A stretch of 64,000 bases of DNA from Chryseobacterium sp. ERMR1:04 (GCF_001297705.1 NZ_LIRF01000003.1:372001-436000); one strand, 5' to 3'; numbered from the stretch's first letter, positions 1-10,132 are shown. Made by a program: numbers and translations. Notes: generated from the letters alone by a model not told the origin.

Positions 1-549
1 TTTTTTAGGACTCATCATCATAATCATTCTTTTTCCTTCCAGTTTAGGCAACTGATCTACTTTTCCAACGTGCTCTAATTCTTGAGCTAGTTTTAGAAGT
101 AAGATTTCTCCCTGATCTTTAAAGATAATCGAACGTCCTTTAAAAAATACGTAGGTTTTCAATTTTGAACCTTCTTCTAAGAATTTTTCAGCGTGCTTTC
201 TCTTAAACTCATAATCATGGTCATCAGTCTGAGGTCCGAAACGGATCTCCTTTACTACCACTTTTACTTGCTTAGCTTTAAGCTCTTTCTGTTTTTTCTT
301 TTGCTCATATAAGAATTTTTTATATTCTAATATTCTTGCAATAAACGGTTCTGCCTTATCGGAAATTACCACAAGATCCAATTCTTGCTCTGCAGCAAAT
401 TGTCTTGCTTTATCAATTGGATAAATTCCCGGCTCTACGTTATCGCCCACCAAACGAAGCTCTCTCACACGAATTTTATCGTTGATCAAGTGTAAGTCCT
501 CCTGTACAGGACGTCTTTGTGGGCCCCTGTTGTTAAATCTTTGTGCTAT
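1..549 (-). CDS. infC: Translation initiation factor IF-3 (partial, cut by window edge)
   Basis: IF-3 binds the 30S subunit and checks initiator tRNA and start codon choice. The minus-strand frame reads [20 protein letters not shown], then [17 protein letters not shown] and [10 protein letters not shown], which are the IF-3 N-domain, linker and C-domain signatures; the last few residues lie beyond base 1. The frame opens after a stop at 568-570 and contains no ATG before the C-terminus. The start must therefore be non-AUG: ATA at 547-549 (giving [11 protein letters not shown], similar to longer relatives) or TTG at 487-489, which follows AGGAGG by 8 nt. Rare start codons are a known basis of infC autoregulation. 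It lies 40 bp downstream of thrS on the same strand, a classic thrS-infC order. Confidence 0.93.
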   Translation of the reverse strand, partial: MAQRFNNRGPQRRPVQEDLHLINDKIRVRELRLVGDNVEPGIYPIDKARQFAAEQELDLVVISDKAEPFIARILEYKKFLYEQKKKQKELKAKQVKVVVKEIRFGPQTDDHDYEFKRKHAEKFLEEGSKLKTYVFFKGRSIIFKDQGEILLLKLAQELEHVGKVDQLPKLEGKRMIMMMSPKK

Positions 550-589
550 TGTATTAAATTTTATTGGTTAACTTTCTATTTAGCAATTA

Positions 590-2509
590 TTAAATTGCTG
601 CTTCTTTTTTAAAATAATTGACGAAATCTTCCATATTCATCACTCCAAGATCTCCCTCTCCACGTCTTCTTATAGAAATCGTTCCATCTTTCTCCTCATT
701 TTCTCCTACAACCAGCATGAATGGGATCTTGTTTAATTCTGCATCACGGATCTTTTTACCCGTCTTCTCATTTCTGTCATCTATCTGACCGCTAATATCG
801 TGATTTTCTAAAAATTGTGAAACTTTTTTCGCATAATCTACATATTTTTCACTGATTGGTAGAATGATGAACTGCTCAGGGCTTAACCATAATGGGAAAT
901 CTCCTGCAGTATTTTCTAATAAAATCGCGATAAAACGTTCCATAGAGCCAAATGGCGCTCTGTGTATCATTACCGGTCTGTGTTTTTCATTATCGCTTCC
1001 GATATAATGAAGATCAAATCTTTCCGGTAAGTTATAATCTACCTGAATAGTTCCTAACTGCCATTTTCTTCCTAAAGCATCTTTCACCATGAAATCTAGC
1101 TTAGGGCCATAAAATGCAGCTTCTCCGTATTCGATAACTGTTTTTAATCCTTTTTTCTCTGCCGCGTTAATGATCGCGCTTTCGGCTTTCTCCCAATTTT
1201 CATCAGAACCGATATATTTTTCTTTGTTTTCAGGATCTCTTAAAGAAACCTGAGTGACAAAATCTTCAAATCCTAAAGACTTAAATACATAAAGTGTTAA
1301 GTCAATTACCTTTTCAAATTCTTCCGAAAGTTGATCCGGAGTACAGAAAAGGTGAGCATCATCCTGAGTAAATCCACGTACTCTTGTTAATCCGTGAAGT
1401 TCTCCACTTTGCTCGTATCTGTAAACCGTTCCGAATTCTGCATATCTTTTAGGAAGATCTCTGTAGCTCCATTGTGAAGTTTTGTAGATTTCACAGTGGT
1501 GAGGACAGTTCATCGGTTTCAATAAGAATTCTTCTCCTTCATTAGGCGTTTTGATCGGCTGAAAACTATCTGCTCCATATTTATCCCAGTGCCCCGAAGT
1601 TACGTATAATTCTTTTGACCCAATATGTGGAGACATTACAAATTCATAACCTCCTTTTTTCTGAGCAACAGAAAGGAAATTCTCTAGTTTTCTTCTCAAA
1701 GCAGTTCCTTTTGGCAACCAAAGTGGTAAGCCGGCACCTACTTTTTCAGAGAATGCGAAAATCCCTAATTCTTTACCTAGTTTTCTGTGATCTCTTCTTT
1801 TAGCTTCTTCTAATCTTTCAAGATGTTCCGTAAGATCTTTCTGTTTAGGGAAAGAAATACCATACACTCTTGTTAATTGAGGATTTTTTTCATTTCCTCT
1901 CCAGTACGCTCCCGCTGCATTTAGAATTTTCATCGCTTTTACAATTCCAGTGTTTGGAATGTGTCCTCCACGACATAAATCTGTGAAATTATCATGCGTT
2001 ACAAAAGTAATTTCTCCATCATTAAGATTAGAGATCAACTCAACTTTGTAAGGATTATCTGCATACGTTTTTAACGCTTCTTCTTTAGATACAGGGTATA
2101 ATGAGAATGTTGAAGCTTTTTTAGCATTTTCTAATACTTTCTTTTCAATCTTCTCAAAATCTTTATCAGATAAACTTTCGTCTCCGAAATCTACATCATA
2201 ATAGAATCCACTTTCGATCGCTGGACCGATTGTTAACTTAGCATGAGGATAAAATTCCATAATCGCCTGCGCCAAAAGGTGAGCAGAAGAATGCCAGAAT
2301 GCTTTCTTTCCAAGATCGTCATTCCAGGTTAACAATTGTACCGTAGAATCCGTGGTTATAGGTGTGGTGGTCTCTACTTGTTTGTTGTTAACAATTGCGG
2401 AAATGGTGTTTCTAGCCAATCCCTCGCTTATAGATTTTGCCACATCTAAAGGAGTAACTGCTCCTTCAAATTCTTTGACACTATTGTCTGGAAGTGTAAT
2501 TTTTATCAT
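590..2509 (-). CDS. thrS: Threonyl-tRNA synthetase
   Basis: Charges tRNA-Thr in the cytoplasm. The 639 residues match the full-length class II enzyme: an N-terminal TGS domain (about 1-61), the editing domain with HSSAH (73-77) and CRGGH (179-183), the catalytic core with MNCPHH (333-338, zinc Cys335), TQDDAH (zinc His386) and [15 protein letters not shown], then the anticodon-binding domain (about 540-639). The ATG at 2509 gives the standard MIKITLPD start. It lies upstream of infC and is probably cotranscribed with it. A TATTTTTG -7-like box sits 25-32 bp upstream. Nothing is missing. Confidence 0.98.
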   Translation of the reverse strand: MIKITLPDNSVKEFEGAVTPLDVAKSISEGLARNTISAIVNNKQVETTTPITTDSTVQLLTWNDDLGKKAFWHSSAHLLAQAIMEFYPHAKLTIGPAIESGFYYDVDFGDESLSDKDFEKIEKKVLENAKKASTFSLYPVSKEEALKTYADNPYKVELISNLNDGEITFVTHDNFTDLCRGGHIPNTGIVKAMKILNAAGAYWRGNEKNPQLTRVYGISFPKQKDLTEHLERLEEAKRRDHRKLGKELGIFAFSEKVGAGLPLWLPKGTALRRKLENFLSVAQKKGGYEFVMSPHIGSKELYVTSGHWDKYGADSFQPIKTPNEGEEFLLKPMNCPHHCEIYKTSQWSYRDLPKRYAEFGTVYRYEQSGELHGLTRVRGFTQDDAHLFCTPDQLSEEFEKVIDLTLYVFKSLGFEDFVTQVSLRDPENKEKYIGSDENWEKAESAIINAAEKKGLKTVIEYGEAAFYGPKLDFMVKDALGRKWQLGTIQVDYNLPERFDLHYIGSDNEKHRPVMIHRAPFGSMERFIAILLENTAGDFPLWLSPEQFIILPISEKYVDYAKKVSQFLENHDISGQIDDRNEKTGKKIRDAELNKIPFMLVVGENEEKDGTISIRRRGEGDLGVMNMEDFVNYFKKEAAI

Positions 2510-2533
2510 TGTTTACTAAGAAATTTTAAGTTG

Positions 2534-2541
2534 CAAAAATA
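2534..2541 (-). promoter_or_regulatory. Putative -7 box of thrS
   Basis: The minus strand reads TATTTTTG, an exact match to the Bacteroidota -7 consensus TAnnTTTG. It sits 25-32 bp upstream of the thrS ATG. No clear -33 TTTG was seen at the usual spacing, so this is suggestive only. Confidence 0.4.
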
Positions 2542-2649
2542 CGCATTTTTTATTTAAAATGGTATATTAACGTATATTTAAGGCAATATTTAATGCTAAA
2601 AGTAAATAAAAACTTTTTAAATTTTCTATAAATAATTTATGTACTCATT

Positions 2650-3624
2650 ATGAATGACTTAAATATAGATTTACACTGCGACTTATTATACTATTTATTA
2701 AAAGAAAACTCAAAACCGAATGATAAAGAAGTAAGATGTGCGCTACCTTATTTAAAAGAAGGAAATGTAAAGCTTCAGGTAATGGCAATTTATGCTGCTA
2801 CAGCAAAGAATAGTACAGAAGAAGGAATTCTGCAAAGTGAAATTTTCGCAGATCTATTGAATACCGATAATTTTTTCCTTTTTGACACTGAAAAATACAA
2901 CAATATTGATAATAATGATCGGGTAGGCGTTCTTGCTGCTATTGAAAATGCATCATCATTTTGTGAAGAGGAAATGAATCTGGATATCGGATTTAAAAAC
3001 CTTGAAACGATTATTAAAAATACCCAAAAAGTATTGTATTTAGGGATTACGCATCACTCTGAAAATCGTTTCGGAGGTGGAAATAATTCTGAAGCAGGCT
3101 TAAAAGAGGATGGAAAAGTACTTATTGATTACCTGGCAGATAAGAAAATTGCGATCGATTTGGCTCATACAAGTGACCAACTAGCCTATGACATCCTGAA
3201 TTATATTGATCAGAGAAATTACAACATATCCATTCTTGCGAGCCATTCTAATTATAGAAATGTATATAAAAATGATAGAAATCTTCCTGACGAATTGGTA
3301 AAAGAAGTGATTAAAAGAGAAGGGGTAATCGGACTTAACTTCATTAAAGATTATATTGATCTTCAACATCCGGAAAGATTGTATGAACACATTCAGTACG
3401 GTTTAGATTTAGGCGCTGAAAATTGTATTGCGTATGGAGCCGACTTTTTCTTTGACGCTGAACATCCAGATCAATCCCGTTATCCTTTTTTCTTTGAAGA
3501 GTTTAAAGATGCCACAAAATACAATTCCATCAATAAAAAATTAGCAGCAGATTTTTCTCCTGAAATTATGGAAAAGATCAGTCATAAAAATGCAGTGAAT
3601 TTTATCACGAGATTATGGAAATAA
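2650..3624 (+). CDS. Membrane dipeptidase family protein (peptidase M19)
   Basis: A zinc dipeptidase of the renal-dipeptidase (M19) family that should hydrolyse dipeptides. The metal-site pattern is visible: HCD at residues 9-11 (HxD), the bridging Glu in AAIEN (Glu99), then His173 in LAHTSD and His199 in ASHSN. GITHHSENRFGGGN (132-145) is also typical of the family. The 324 residues are a normal length. There is no signal peptide, so it is predicted to be cytoplasmic. It stands alone and converges on the next gene across a shared hairpin. Confidence 0.9.
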   Translation: MNDLNIDLHCDLLYYLLKENSKPNDKEVRCALPYLKEGNVKLQVMAIYAATAKNSTEEGILQSEIFADLLNTDNFFLFDTEKYNNIDNNDRVGVLAAIENASSFCEEEMNLDIGFKNLETIIKNTQKVLYLGITHHSENRFGGGNNSEAGLKEDGKVLIDYLADKKIAIDLAHTSDQLAYDILNYIDQRNYNISILASHSNYRNVYKNDRNLPDELVKEVIKREGVIGLNFIKDYIDLQHPERLYEHIQYGLDLGAENCIAYGADFFFDAEHPDQSRYPFFFEEFKDATKYNSINKKLAADFSPEIMEKISHKNAVNFITRLWK

Positions 3625-3631
3625 ATATAGT

Positions 3632-3663
3632 AAATGGCAGTAATAAATGTTAAACTGCCATTT
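3632..3663. terminator. Bidirectional hairpin between convergent genes
   Basis: AAATGGCAGT (3632-3641) pairs perfectly with ACTGCCATTT (3654-3663) around a 12-nt loop. It separates the dipeptidase (plus) from the convergent minus-strand gene and touches that gene's stop codon. Confidence 0.65.
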
Positions 3664-5206
3664 AATTTCTCTTTTTATATTTTACTTTTCGTTTAATAAT
3701 TTCTATAACATCTACATTTTGAACCTTAGATTGTACCCAACCATGAATATCAATGTAGAAAAGTGATCTTCTATAGTATTCATTTTCAGAAAAAAGGGCC
3801 AGTTTTTTATCAAAAGCTTCAAAGGCTTCTTGTCTTTTATTTAAAACCAGATTGTTCAAATTTTTAAAAAAGTCAATGCTTTCAAAATGAAACTCTTCCG
3901 GTTTCTTCATTTTATGCGTAAACTTCAGTGTTGCTTTGATAAATTCATCATAATCTTCATCGTTTCCTGATTCATGTTTCGACATTAAGATCAGAATTCG
4001 GGTATGAAATAATAAATCCTCCTGTACCATTCCTTTTGATTCAATGATTTTCTTAGAATATTCCAGAGATTCATTGTATTTCTTACTTCCAAAAAGCATG
4101 GCCGCCATTTTAATATAGAAAATCATAAAATGGTGCTCATCAATTTTATCCCGAAGTTTTTCCATCTTCAGTTCTATTTCAGGGATGAGCTTGGTTCCTG
4201 TGAAGAATTCCCCTTTTATAAAGTGAATATTCATCAACGTATTATAATGCGTCAGAAAAATAAGGGACTGCAAGTTTTCATTCTGGGCAAAACTTTGAGA
4301 ATTCACCATTTTATTAAAATTCTCAAACTGTTTTTCCAAAATATCAATGTTACCATAAAGGAAAAGAATCTTAAGCAGATAGGTGTTTCCTTTGATATAC
4401 CAAACAGGATGGCTGGCAATCATTTCAGGGTTTTGATGAAATAATTCCACCCATTGAAAGGCGTATTTCAACGTATATTTATAATCCTGTAACAGTTGGT
4501 TTTTCCATACATGTGCTTTATAATACCATAATTTCTCTGTGAAATTAAGCTTGAAAGGTTTTATATTTTTGATCTGTGAATTGAATATTTCTAAAATTTC
4601 TTCTCGCCCTTCATCATTCTTTACATAACCATGCGTAAGCATTTCACTGTATAATTTCAATGAAAGATTAGAAAGCTGCGTTGTATATTGGTTTTGTTTA
4701 CTTACTGCCTTAGACTGCTTGATTAATTCTTCAGCTCTTCCTGCGATGCTTCGTGTAATGAATTGTGATTCAATTACTTTCTCTAAATTAATAATTTCGG
4801 AGGCGATGCTTTTTTCATCTAATTCTAAGGCAGACTGTTTCGTTTTATCTAAGATTTTTAAGGCTTGTTTGTAAAGGCCTTTTTGATAAAGAATATTGGC
4901 GAAATCCAGTTGTTCCCGAAGTTGAATTCGAGAGTTTTGATGGCTCGGATTCATACGAAGACTTACCAAAAGTTGTTTGTAAAGATGCGCTTTGAGGTTA
5001 GAAAGCTGTTGTTTCGTAGATATTTTTTTTTCTAGAATAATCTTTTCATCATATTCATTCATTTTGTCCAATTCTGAAAAAAGCAGCAAGAATTTTGCAT
5101 CTATATTGATTCCTAAGCGGTTCACATAGAGCTTAAATTGTCGTTTTTCGGAAGTTGTTAACGATTTAATGAGTACAAATAAAAAATCTTTTTGTAATTC
5201 TGCCAT
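3662..5206 (-). CDS. Conserved helical protein of unknown function
   Basis: I do not recognise this 514-residue protein. It has no signal peptide or membrane segment. It is rich in Leu, Lys and Glu, with repeated helix pairs such as ANILYQKGLYKQALKILDK (about 123-141) and KIIESKGMVQEDLLFHTRIL further on. This suggests a TPR-like or other alpha-solenoid fold. The N-terminus (LIKSLTTSEKRQFKLYV) resembles a short helical motif found in flavobacterial hypothetical proteins. It is a single gene, divergent from leuA, and its stop lies in the shared terminator hairpin. Confidence 0.85.
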   Translation of the reverse strand: MAELQKDFLFVLIKSLTTSEKRQFKLYVNRLGINIDAKFLLLFSELDKMNEYDEKIILEKKISTKQQLSNLKAHLYKQLLVSLRMNPSHQNSRIQLREQLDFANILYQKGLYKQALKILDKTKQSALELDEKSIASEIINLEKVIESQFITRSIAGRAEELIKQSKAVSKQNQYTTQLSNLSLKLYSEMLTHGYVKNDEGREEILEIFNSQIKNIKPFKLNFTEKLWYYKAHVWKNQLLQDYKYTLKYAFQWVELFHQNPEMIASHPVWYIKGNTYLLKILFLYGNIDILEKQFENFNKMVNSQSFAQNENLQSLIFLTHYNTLMNIHFIKGEFFTGTKLIPEIELKMEKLRDKIDEHHFMIFYIKMAAMLFGSKKYNESLEYSKKIIESKGMVQEDLLFHTRILILMSKHESGNDEDYDEFIKATLKFTHKMKKPEEFHFESIDFFKNLNNLVLNKRQEAFEAFDKKLALFSENEYYRRSLFYIDIHGWVQSKVQNVDVIEIIKRKVKYKKRN

Positions 5207-5265
5207 TGTAAATTTTAATGATTTAAATACTTGATTATCATTTGTTTGATTTTAATTTTTCATCT

Positions 5266-5315
5266 ATTGAATATTGTATATTTAAGTTAATATGAAAATA
5301 AAAAAAATATTCAAT
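5266..5315 (+). promoter_or_regulatory. Inverted repeat in the leuA upstream region
   Basis: ATTGAATATT (5266-5275) and AATATTCAAT (5306-5315) form a perfect 10-bp inverted repeat 30 nt apart, ending 37 bp upstream of the leuA ATG. It could be an operator or a leader hairpin. No leucine-rich leader peptide was seen. Confidence 0.35.
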
Positions 5316-5352
5316 CTTTAGTTTTGATTCAAAATTAAGTAAAAACATCATT

Positions 5353-6518
5353 ATGAATTCCGAAAAAATTGAAATATTTGATACGACGTTGAGAGATGGG
5401 GAGCAGGTTCCTGGGTGTAAGCTTAATACAGAGCAAAAATTAACCATTGCAGAAAGACTGGATGAATTAGGAATTGATGTGATTGAAGCTGGGTTTCCGG
5501 TTTCTAGTCCGGGAGATTTTCATTCTGTTACTGAAATTTCAAAATTAGTAAAAAATGCTAGGGTTTGCGGATTAACCAGAGCCAATAAAAAAGATATAGA
5601 AGTAGCTGCAGAAGCCCTGAAATATGCTAAAAGACCAAGAATCCATACAGGAATAGGGACTTCAGCTTCTCATATTAAATATAAATTCAATTCTACAAGA
5701 GAAGATATTATAGAACGGGCTGTTGGTGCAGTAAAATACGCCAAAAGCTTTGTTGAAGATGTAGAATTTTATGCAGAAGATGCCGGAAGAACAGATAATG
5801 ATTTCTTGGCAAAAATATGTGAAGAAGCCATTAAAGCCGGAGCAACGGTTCTTAATATTCCTGATACTACAGGATATTGCCTTCCCGAAGAATATGGTGC
5901 AAAAATTAAATATCTAAAAGAAAATGTAAAAGGTATTGATAAAGCGATATTATCGTGTCACTGCCACAATGATTTAGGATTGGCAACTGCTAATTCAATT
6001 TCAGGCGTTGTAAATGGAGCCAGACAAATTGAATGTACAATTAATGGACTTGGAGAAAGAGCTGGAAATACAGCGCTGGAGGAAGTCGTCATGATTCTAA
6101 AACAACATTCAGATTTAAATTTACATACAGGTATCAATTCAAAAATGCTTAACAAGATAAGTACGTTGGTTTCGGACTTGATGGGCGTATATGTTCAGCC
6201 TAATAAAGCAATTGTAGGAGCTAATGCTTTTGCTCACAGCTCAGGAATTCATCAGGATGGCGTTATTAAAAATAGAGAAACATACGAAATTATTAATCCT
6301 GAAGATGTGGGTGTTAATGAATCTTCTATCGTTCTTACTGCCAGAAGCGGGCGTTCAGCGTTGGCCTATCGTTTTAAGCATATTGGTTTTGATGTTACTA
6401 AAAATGAACTTGATTTTTATATCATGAATTTTTAAAAGCCGCCGATATGAAAAAAGAAATAGACAACGAAGATCTTCATATGATGATGATGACAGCTTTT
6501 AGCAGAAAAATAGGATAG
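5353..6518 (+). CDS. leuA: 2-isopropylmalate synthase, frameshifted near the C-terminus
   Basis: Condenses acetyl-CoA with 2-oxoisovalerate in the first step of leucine synthesis. Signatures are [12 protein letters not shown] (10-21), metal ligands His203 and His205 in [10 protein letters not shown], and NGLGERAGN (231-239). It is the short form without the long LeuA regulatory domain. The in-frame reading stops at 6435 after 360 residues with an atypical tail (YIMNF). A T-run at 6414-6418 has five Ts; a sixth would continue the frame as [20 protein letters not shown] and on to a stop at 6516-6518, giving 388 residues. Either the gene is mutated or the sequence has a one-base error. It is the first gene of leuACDB. 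Confidence 0.93.
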
Positions 6519-6545
6519 GAGCGTTTTAAATCAAATACCTCAAAA

Positions 6546-7934
6546 ATGAACAATAATAAAAATACACTCTTTGATAAAGTTTGGGATGCGCATGTTGTAG
6601 AAACGATTCCGGATGGCCCTCAAATTATATATATCGATAAACATTTAATTCATGAGGTAACGAGTCCTCAGGCTTTTGCGGAACTTGAAGCCAGAAATCT
6701 TGAAGTATTCAGGCCTAAGCAAATTGTAGCTACAGCAGATCATAATGTTCCTACGCTGCATCAGGAATTACCGATAGAAGATGAATTATCTAGAAATCAG
6801 GTAGAGTGTCTGACAGAAAACTGCAAGAAAAACAATATTGAATTGTTTGGCTTGGGGCATCAGTATCAGGGGATTGTGCATATTATTGCTCCTGAACTAG
6901 GAATTACACAACCGGGAATGAGTATTGTTTGCGGTGACAGCCATACTTCTACGCATGGTGCTTTTGGATCTATTGCTTTTGGAATAGGAACAAGCCAGGT
7001 AGCGCAGGTATTTGCAAGCCAGTGCTTGTTGCTTAATAAACCTAAAGCAATGAGAATAACGGTGAATGGGAAATTAAAAAATAACGTTCAGCCCAAAGAT
7101 GTTATTCTTTATATTATTTCTAAAGTCGGGACAAATGGTGGAACAGGATATTTCTGTGAATATGCCGGACAGGTTTTTGAAGAAATGTCGATGGAAGGAA
7201 GAATGACTGTTTGTAATATGAGTATCGAAATGGGAGCCAGAGGAGGAATGATTGCTCCGGATGAAACCACTTTTTCCTATATAAAAGGGAAGGCTTTTGC
7301 TCCAAAAGAGCAGGAATGGGAAGATAAATTAGCCTATTGGAAGACGTTGAAAACAGAATCAGGTGCTACTTTTGATGAAGAATTTACATTTGATGCTTCA
7401 GAAATACAGCCTATGGTTACTTATGGAACTAACCCCGGAATGGGAATTCCATTGCATGAAGTGATTCCTGCACCTCAAAATGAATCCGAAGAAAAAGCGT
7501 TGCAATATATGGGATTAAAAGCGGGGCAGTCTCTTTCTGATATCCATGTAAATTACGTGTTTATAGGGAGTTGTACCAATGCCCGAATTGAAGATTTCAG
7601 ATCAGCAGCCGAATATATTAAAGGAAAAAATAAGTCTCAGGATGTAAAAGCTTTGATTGTTCCCGGATCCCAATTGGTTGTAAAACAATTGTATGAAGAA
7701 GGACTTGATAAGATTTTTAATGAGGCAGGATTTCAGATCAGGCAACCCGGATGCTCTGCTTGCTTAGCAATGAATGATGATAAAATTCCGGAAGGGGAGT
7801 ACTGTGTTTCAACATCTAACCGAAACTTTGAAGGCAGACAGGGGCAGGGTTCCAGAACTATTTTGGCAAGTCCGTTAACTGCAGCGAAAGTTGCCATTGA
7901 AGGACGAATTTCTGTCTTTGAAAATTTAAATTAA
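6546..7934 (+). CDS. leuC: 3-isopropylmalate dehydratase, large subunit
   Basis: With LeuD it isomerises 2- to 3-isopropylmalate using a [4Fe-4S] cluster. The 462 residues include CGDSHTSTHGAFG and the three cluster cysteines: Cys343 in GSCTNARIEDF, and Cys403 and Cys406 in PGCSACLAMN. It is full length with an aconitase-type fold. It starts 27 bp after the repaired leuA stop. A stem-loop follows before leuD, so LeuC and LeuD levels might be set separately. Confidence 0.98.
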   Translation: MNNNKNTLFDKVWDAHVVETIPDGPQIIYIDKHLIHEVTSPQAFAELEARNLEVFRPKQIVATADHNVPTLHQELPIEDELSRNQVECLTENCKKNNIELFGLGHQYQGIVHIIAPELGITQPGMSIVCGDSHTSTHGAFGSIAFGIGTSQVAQVFASQCLLLNKPKAMRITVNGKLKNNVQPKDVILYIISKVGTNGGTGYFCEYAGQVFEEMSMEGRMTVCNMSIEMGARGGMIAPDETTFSYIKGKAFAPKEQEWEDKLAYWKTLKTESGATFDEEFTFDASEIQPMVTYGTNPGMGIPLHEVIPAPQNESEEKALQYMGLKAGQSLSDIHVNYVFIGSCTNARIEDFRSAAEYIKGKNKSQDVKALIVPGSQLVVKQLYEEGLDKIFNEAGFQIRQPGCSACLAMNDDKIPEGEYCVSTSNRNFEGRQGQGSRTILASPLTAAKVAIEGRISVFENLN

Positions 7935-7966
7935 AAAAAATAATAAAACAAATGATGAGAGAGAAT

Positions 7967-8017
7967 GCTGCTTTTGTGCATGTTCAATGATGTGTTTTCC
8001 CTATTCTCAAAAGCAGC
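7967..8017 (+). promoter_or_regulatory. Intercistronic stem-loop between leuC and leuD
   Basis: GCTGCTTTTG (7967-7976) pairs perfectly with CAAAAGCAGC (8008-8017) and is followed by TTTTATTT, so it resembles an attenuator or partial terminator inside the operon. A competing pairing exists between GAGAAT (7961-7966) and ATTCTC (8003-8008). A 12-codon ORF (ATG at 7954, stop at 7988-7990) spans the left arm. Confidence 0.45.
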
Positions 8018-8045
8018 TTTTATTTAAATTATTTACAATATACCA

Positions 8046-8636
8046 ATGCAAAAACTAACTACAATACAATCGCGTGCCGTACCAATGCCGGTAGAAAATA
8101 TAGATACAGATCAAATTATTCCGGCAAGATTTTTAAAAAGTATCGATAAAAAAGGCTTTGGAGATAATCTTTTCCGAGATTGGAGGTACAACGTTCATAC
8201 CAATGAACCCAATCCTGATTTTGTTTTAAATGATATAAAATACAGCGGAGAGGTTCTTGTTGCAGGTAATAATTTTGGATGTGGAAGCAGCCGTGAACAT
8301 GCGGCATGGTCTTTGACGGATTATGGTTTTAAAGTAGTAGTATCAAGTTTTTTTGCTGATATTTTTAAAGGAAATGCACTCAACAACGGATTGCTTCCTG
8401 TAAAAGTTTCAGAAGAATTTTTAAAAGAAATTTTAACTGAGATCACAGAAAATCCAGAAAGTGAGATTTTCGTTGATATAGAAAAACAGATGATCACTTT
8501 TAAAGGCAAAACAGAAAGTTTTGAACTTGATTCTTATAAAAAAATATGCCTTTTAAATGGCTATGACGATATTGATTTTTTAATCAGCAAAAAACAGGTG
8601 ATACAAGAATTTGAACTAAAAACACAAAAAGTATGA
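8046..8636 (+). CDS. leuD: 3-isopropylmalate dehydratase, small subunit
   Basis: The swivel-domain partner of LeuC. The 196-residue protein carries [16 protein letters not shown] near the N-terminus and [17 protein letters not shown] (about 75-91), the standard substrate-binding loop of the small subunit. Its stop overlaps the leuB start in ATGA, so the two are translationally coupled. Confidence 0.98.
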   Translation: MQKLTTIQSRAVPMPVENIDTDQIIPARFLKSIDKKGFGDNLFRDWRYNVHTNEPNPDFVLNDIKYSGEVLVAGNNFGCGSSREHAAWSLTDYGFKVVVSSFFADIFKGNALNNGLLPVKVSEEFLKEILTEITENPESEIFVDIEKQMITFKGKTESFELDSYKKICLLNGYDDIDFLISKKQVIQEFELKTQKV

Positions 8637-9757
8637 ACAGTAATTATTTTAAAATCGCGGTACTTCCCGGAGATGGCGTAGGCCCTGAAGTTACCAATGA
8701 GAGTGTGAAAATATTGAATACCATTGGAGGTTTGTTCAATTGTAATTTTGATTTTAAATACGGAATGATAGGCGCAGAAGCTATTTTTCAAACGGAAAAT
8801 CCGTTGCCGGAAGATACGCTTGAACTCTGTAAAAACTCTGATGCTGTACTGTTTGGTGCCATCGGAGATCCTTCATTCGATAACAATCCTGATGCAAAAG
8901 TAAGACCTGAGCAAGGGCTTCTAAGACTTCGTAAAGAGTTAGGTCTTTTTGCGAATATCAGGCCTCTGAAAACCTATTCTTCATTGATTTCAAAAAGTCC
9001 ATTAAAAAGAGAAATTATTGAAGGGACTGATATTCAAATCTACAGAGAATTGATCAGTGGAATTTATTTTGGTGAAAAATTTACGGAAGAAGACGGAGCT
9101 TATGCATACGATGTTTGCAGATATAGCAGAGAAGATATTATTCAGATTGCACATCTTGCCTTTCAAGATGCGCAGAAAAGAAGAAAAAAAGTAACCCTTA
9201 TCGATAAAGCCAATGTCTTGGATACTTCCAGATTATGGAGAAGAGTGTGTAAGGAAATTGCGAAAGAATATCCTGATGTTACCTTAGATTTTATGTTCGT
9301 AGATAATGCAGCGATGCAGTTGATTCTAAATCCAAAACAGTTTGATGTTATTTTAACAGAGAATATGTTTGGAGATATTATTTCTGATGAAGCCAGTGTT
9401 ATCGGAGGTTCAATAGGATTGTTGCCATCAGCTTCTATTGGAAATTCCAATGCTTTATTCGAACCGATTCACGGATCTTATCCTCAGGCAAAAGGAAAAG
9501 GAATTGCCAATCCTGTTGCTTCTATTTTAAGTGCGGCCATGATGTTGGATCATTTAAAATTAGAAGATGCAGCATATAAACTAAGAGAATCTGTAGAACA
9601 TGCCATTGAAAATAAATATGTTACTGCGGATCTTAATTCTGAGCAATCTTATTCAACAAGTGAAGTAGGAGACTTTATCGTAGATTATATTAAATATTCT
9701 GAAAAAACATATTACAATTTCGAGAATGTTAAAATAGGAAAGTCCACGATCGTATAG
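8633..9757 (+). CDS. leuB: 3-isopropylmalate dehydrogenase
   Basis: NAD-dependent oxidative decarboxylation of 3-isopropylmalate. Features of the family: [10 protein letters not shown] at the N-terminus, the substrate loop [15 protein letters not shown], the YREL motif, DKANVL, and the metal/NAD region [12 protein letters not shown] followed by EPIHGS. The 374 residues are slightly longer than usual because of a C-terminal extension. It is the last gene of leuACDB, ends 33 bp before a strong terminator, and overlaps leuD by 4 bp. Confidence 0.98.
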   Translation: MNSNYFKIAVLPGDGVGPEVTNESVKILNTIGGLFNCNFDFKYGMIGAEAIFQTENPLPEDTLELCKNSDAVLFGAIGDPSFDNNPDAKVRPEQGLLRLRKELGLFANIRPLKTYSSLISKSPLKREIIEGTDIQIYRELISGIYFGEKFTEEDGAYAYDVCRYSREDIIQIAHLAFQDAQKRRKKVTLIDKANVLDTSRLWRRVCKEIAKEYPDVTLDFMFVDNAAMQLILNPKQFDVILTENMFGDIISDEASVIGGSIGLLPSASIGNSNALFEPIHGSYPQAKGKGIANPVASILSAAMMLDHLKLEDAAYKLRESVEHAIENKYVTADLNSEQSYSTSEVGDFIVDYIKYSEKTYYNFENVKIGKSTIV

Positions 9758-9789
9758 TATACTATAAGTTTGATTTTATTTTTTTTTAT

Positions 9790-9819
9790 AAAAGTCTGCC
9801 TCTTTCGAAGCAGACTTTT
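9790..9819 (+). terminator. Rho-independent terminator of the leu operon
   Basis: AAAAGTCTGC (9790-9799) pairs perfectly with GCAGACTTTT (9810-9819) around a 10-nt loop, with a T-rich tail. It also faces the minus-strand gene that ends at 9826, so it may act in both directions. Confidence 0.85.
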
Positions 9820-9825
9820 AATTTT

Positions 9826-10023
9826 TTATTGATCTGTATTGTCCGTTTTTCCGGATTTATTTTTAGAAGCTTTCTGAATGTCTTCTTTTTCAATATCCGG
9901 AGGACTGGTCTTTTTTGATGAAGCAGGGATATCAGGGAAATCCTGATTTTGCTTTTTCGACTCAGAAGAATTCGTAGATTCTTTCTTTTTGTTGTTCTCT
10001 TTTGAATTATTCATAGCTTTCAT
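9826..10023 (-). CDS. Small hydrophilic protein, paralogue of the 10133-10285 gene
   Basis: A 65-residue, very hydrophilic protein made mostly of Lys, Ser, Asn, Asp and Glu, with no hydrophobic core, so probably disordered. Its C-terminal NKSGK motif is shared with the neighbouring 50-residue protein (NKSGKNGG end), which supports common origin. The function is unknown. The DNA just upstream is a decayed copy of the DUF4230 gene tail, so this gene arose in a tandem duplication. The start could also be the ATG three codons downstream. Confidence 0.7.
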   Translation of the reverse strand: MKAMNNSKENNKKKESTNSSESKKQNQDFPDIPASSKKTSPPDIEKEDIQKASKNKSGKTDNTDQ

Positions 10024-10026
10024 TTT

Positions 10027-10122
10027 TTAAAGTTTTACAATACCGAGTTGACTTGTTTTGTCTTATGCAGTATAGTTCAAAGCCTTTGCCAAAATGAAAA
10101 TATGATAAAATTTCTATCATTA
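10027..10122 (-). pseudogene. Remnant of a duplicated DUF4230 gene 3' end
   Basis: Read on the minus strand, this stretch translates as HIFILAKALNYTA-stop-DKTSQLGIVKL-stop. The intact DUF4230 protein next door ends NIFVLAKALNYTIEDKTGKIGTLGL, so the match is clear over about 25 codons. The copy has an internal stop and small indels, and no coding capacity of its own. It now forms the upstream region of the 65-residue gene. Confidence 0.75.
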
Positions 10123-10132
10123 AATAACAGAA

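Noticed and set aside
10060..10095. Sigma-54-like TTGGCAAAGGCTTTGA upstream of the 65-aa gene, and a similar match inside the DUF4230 C-terminus
   Set aside because: Both are the same duplicated coding sequence (LAKALNYT), so the resemblance to the barrel promoters is explained by protein-coding ancestry.
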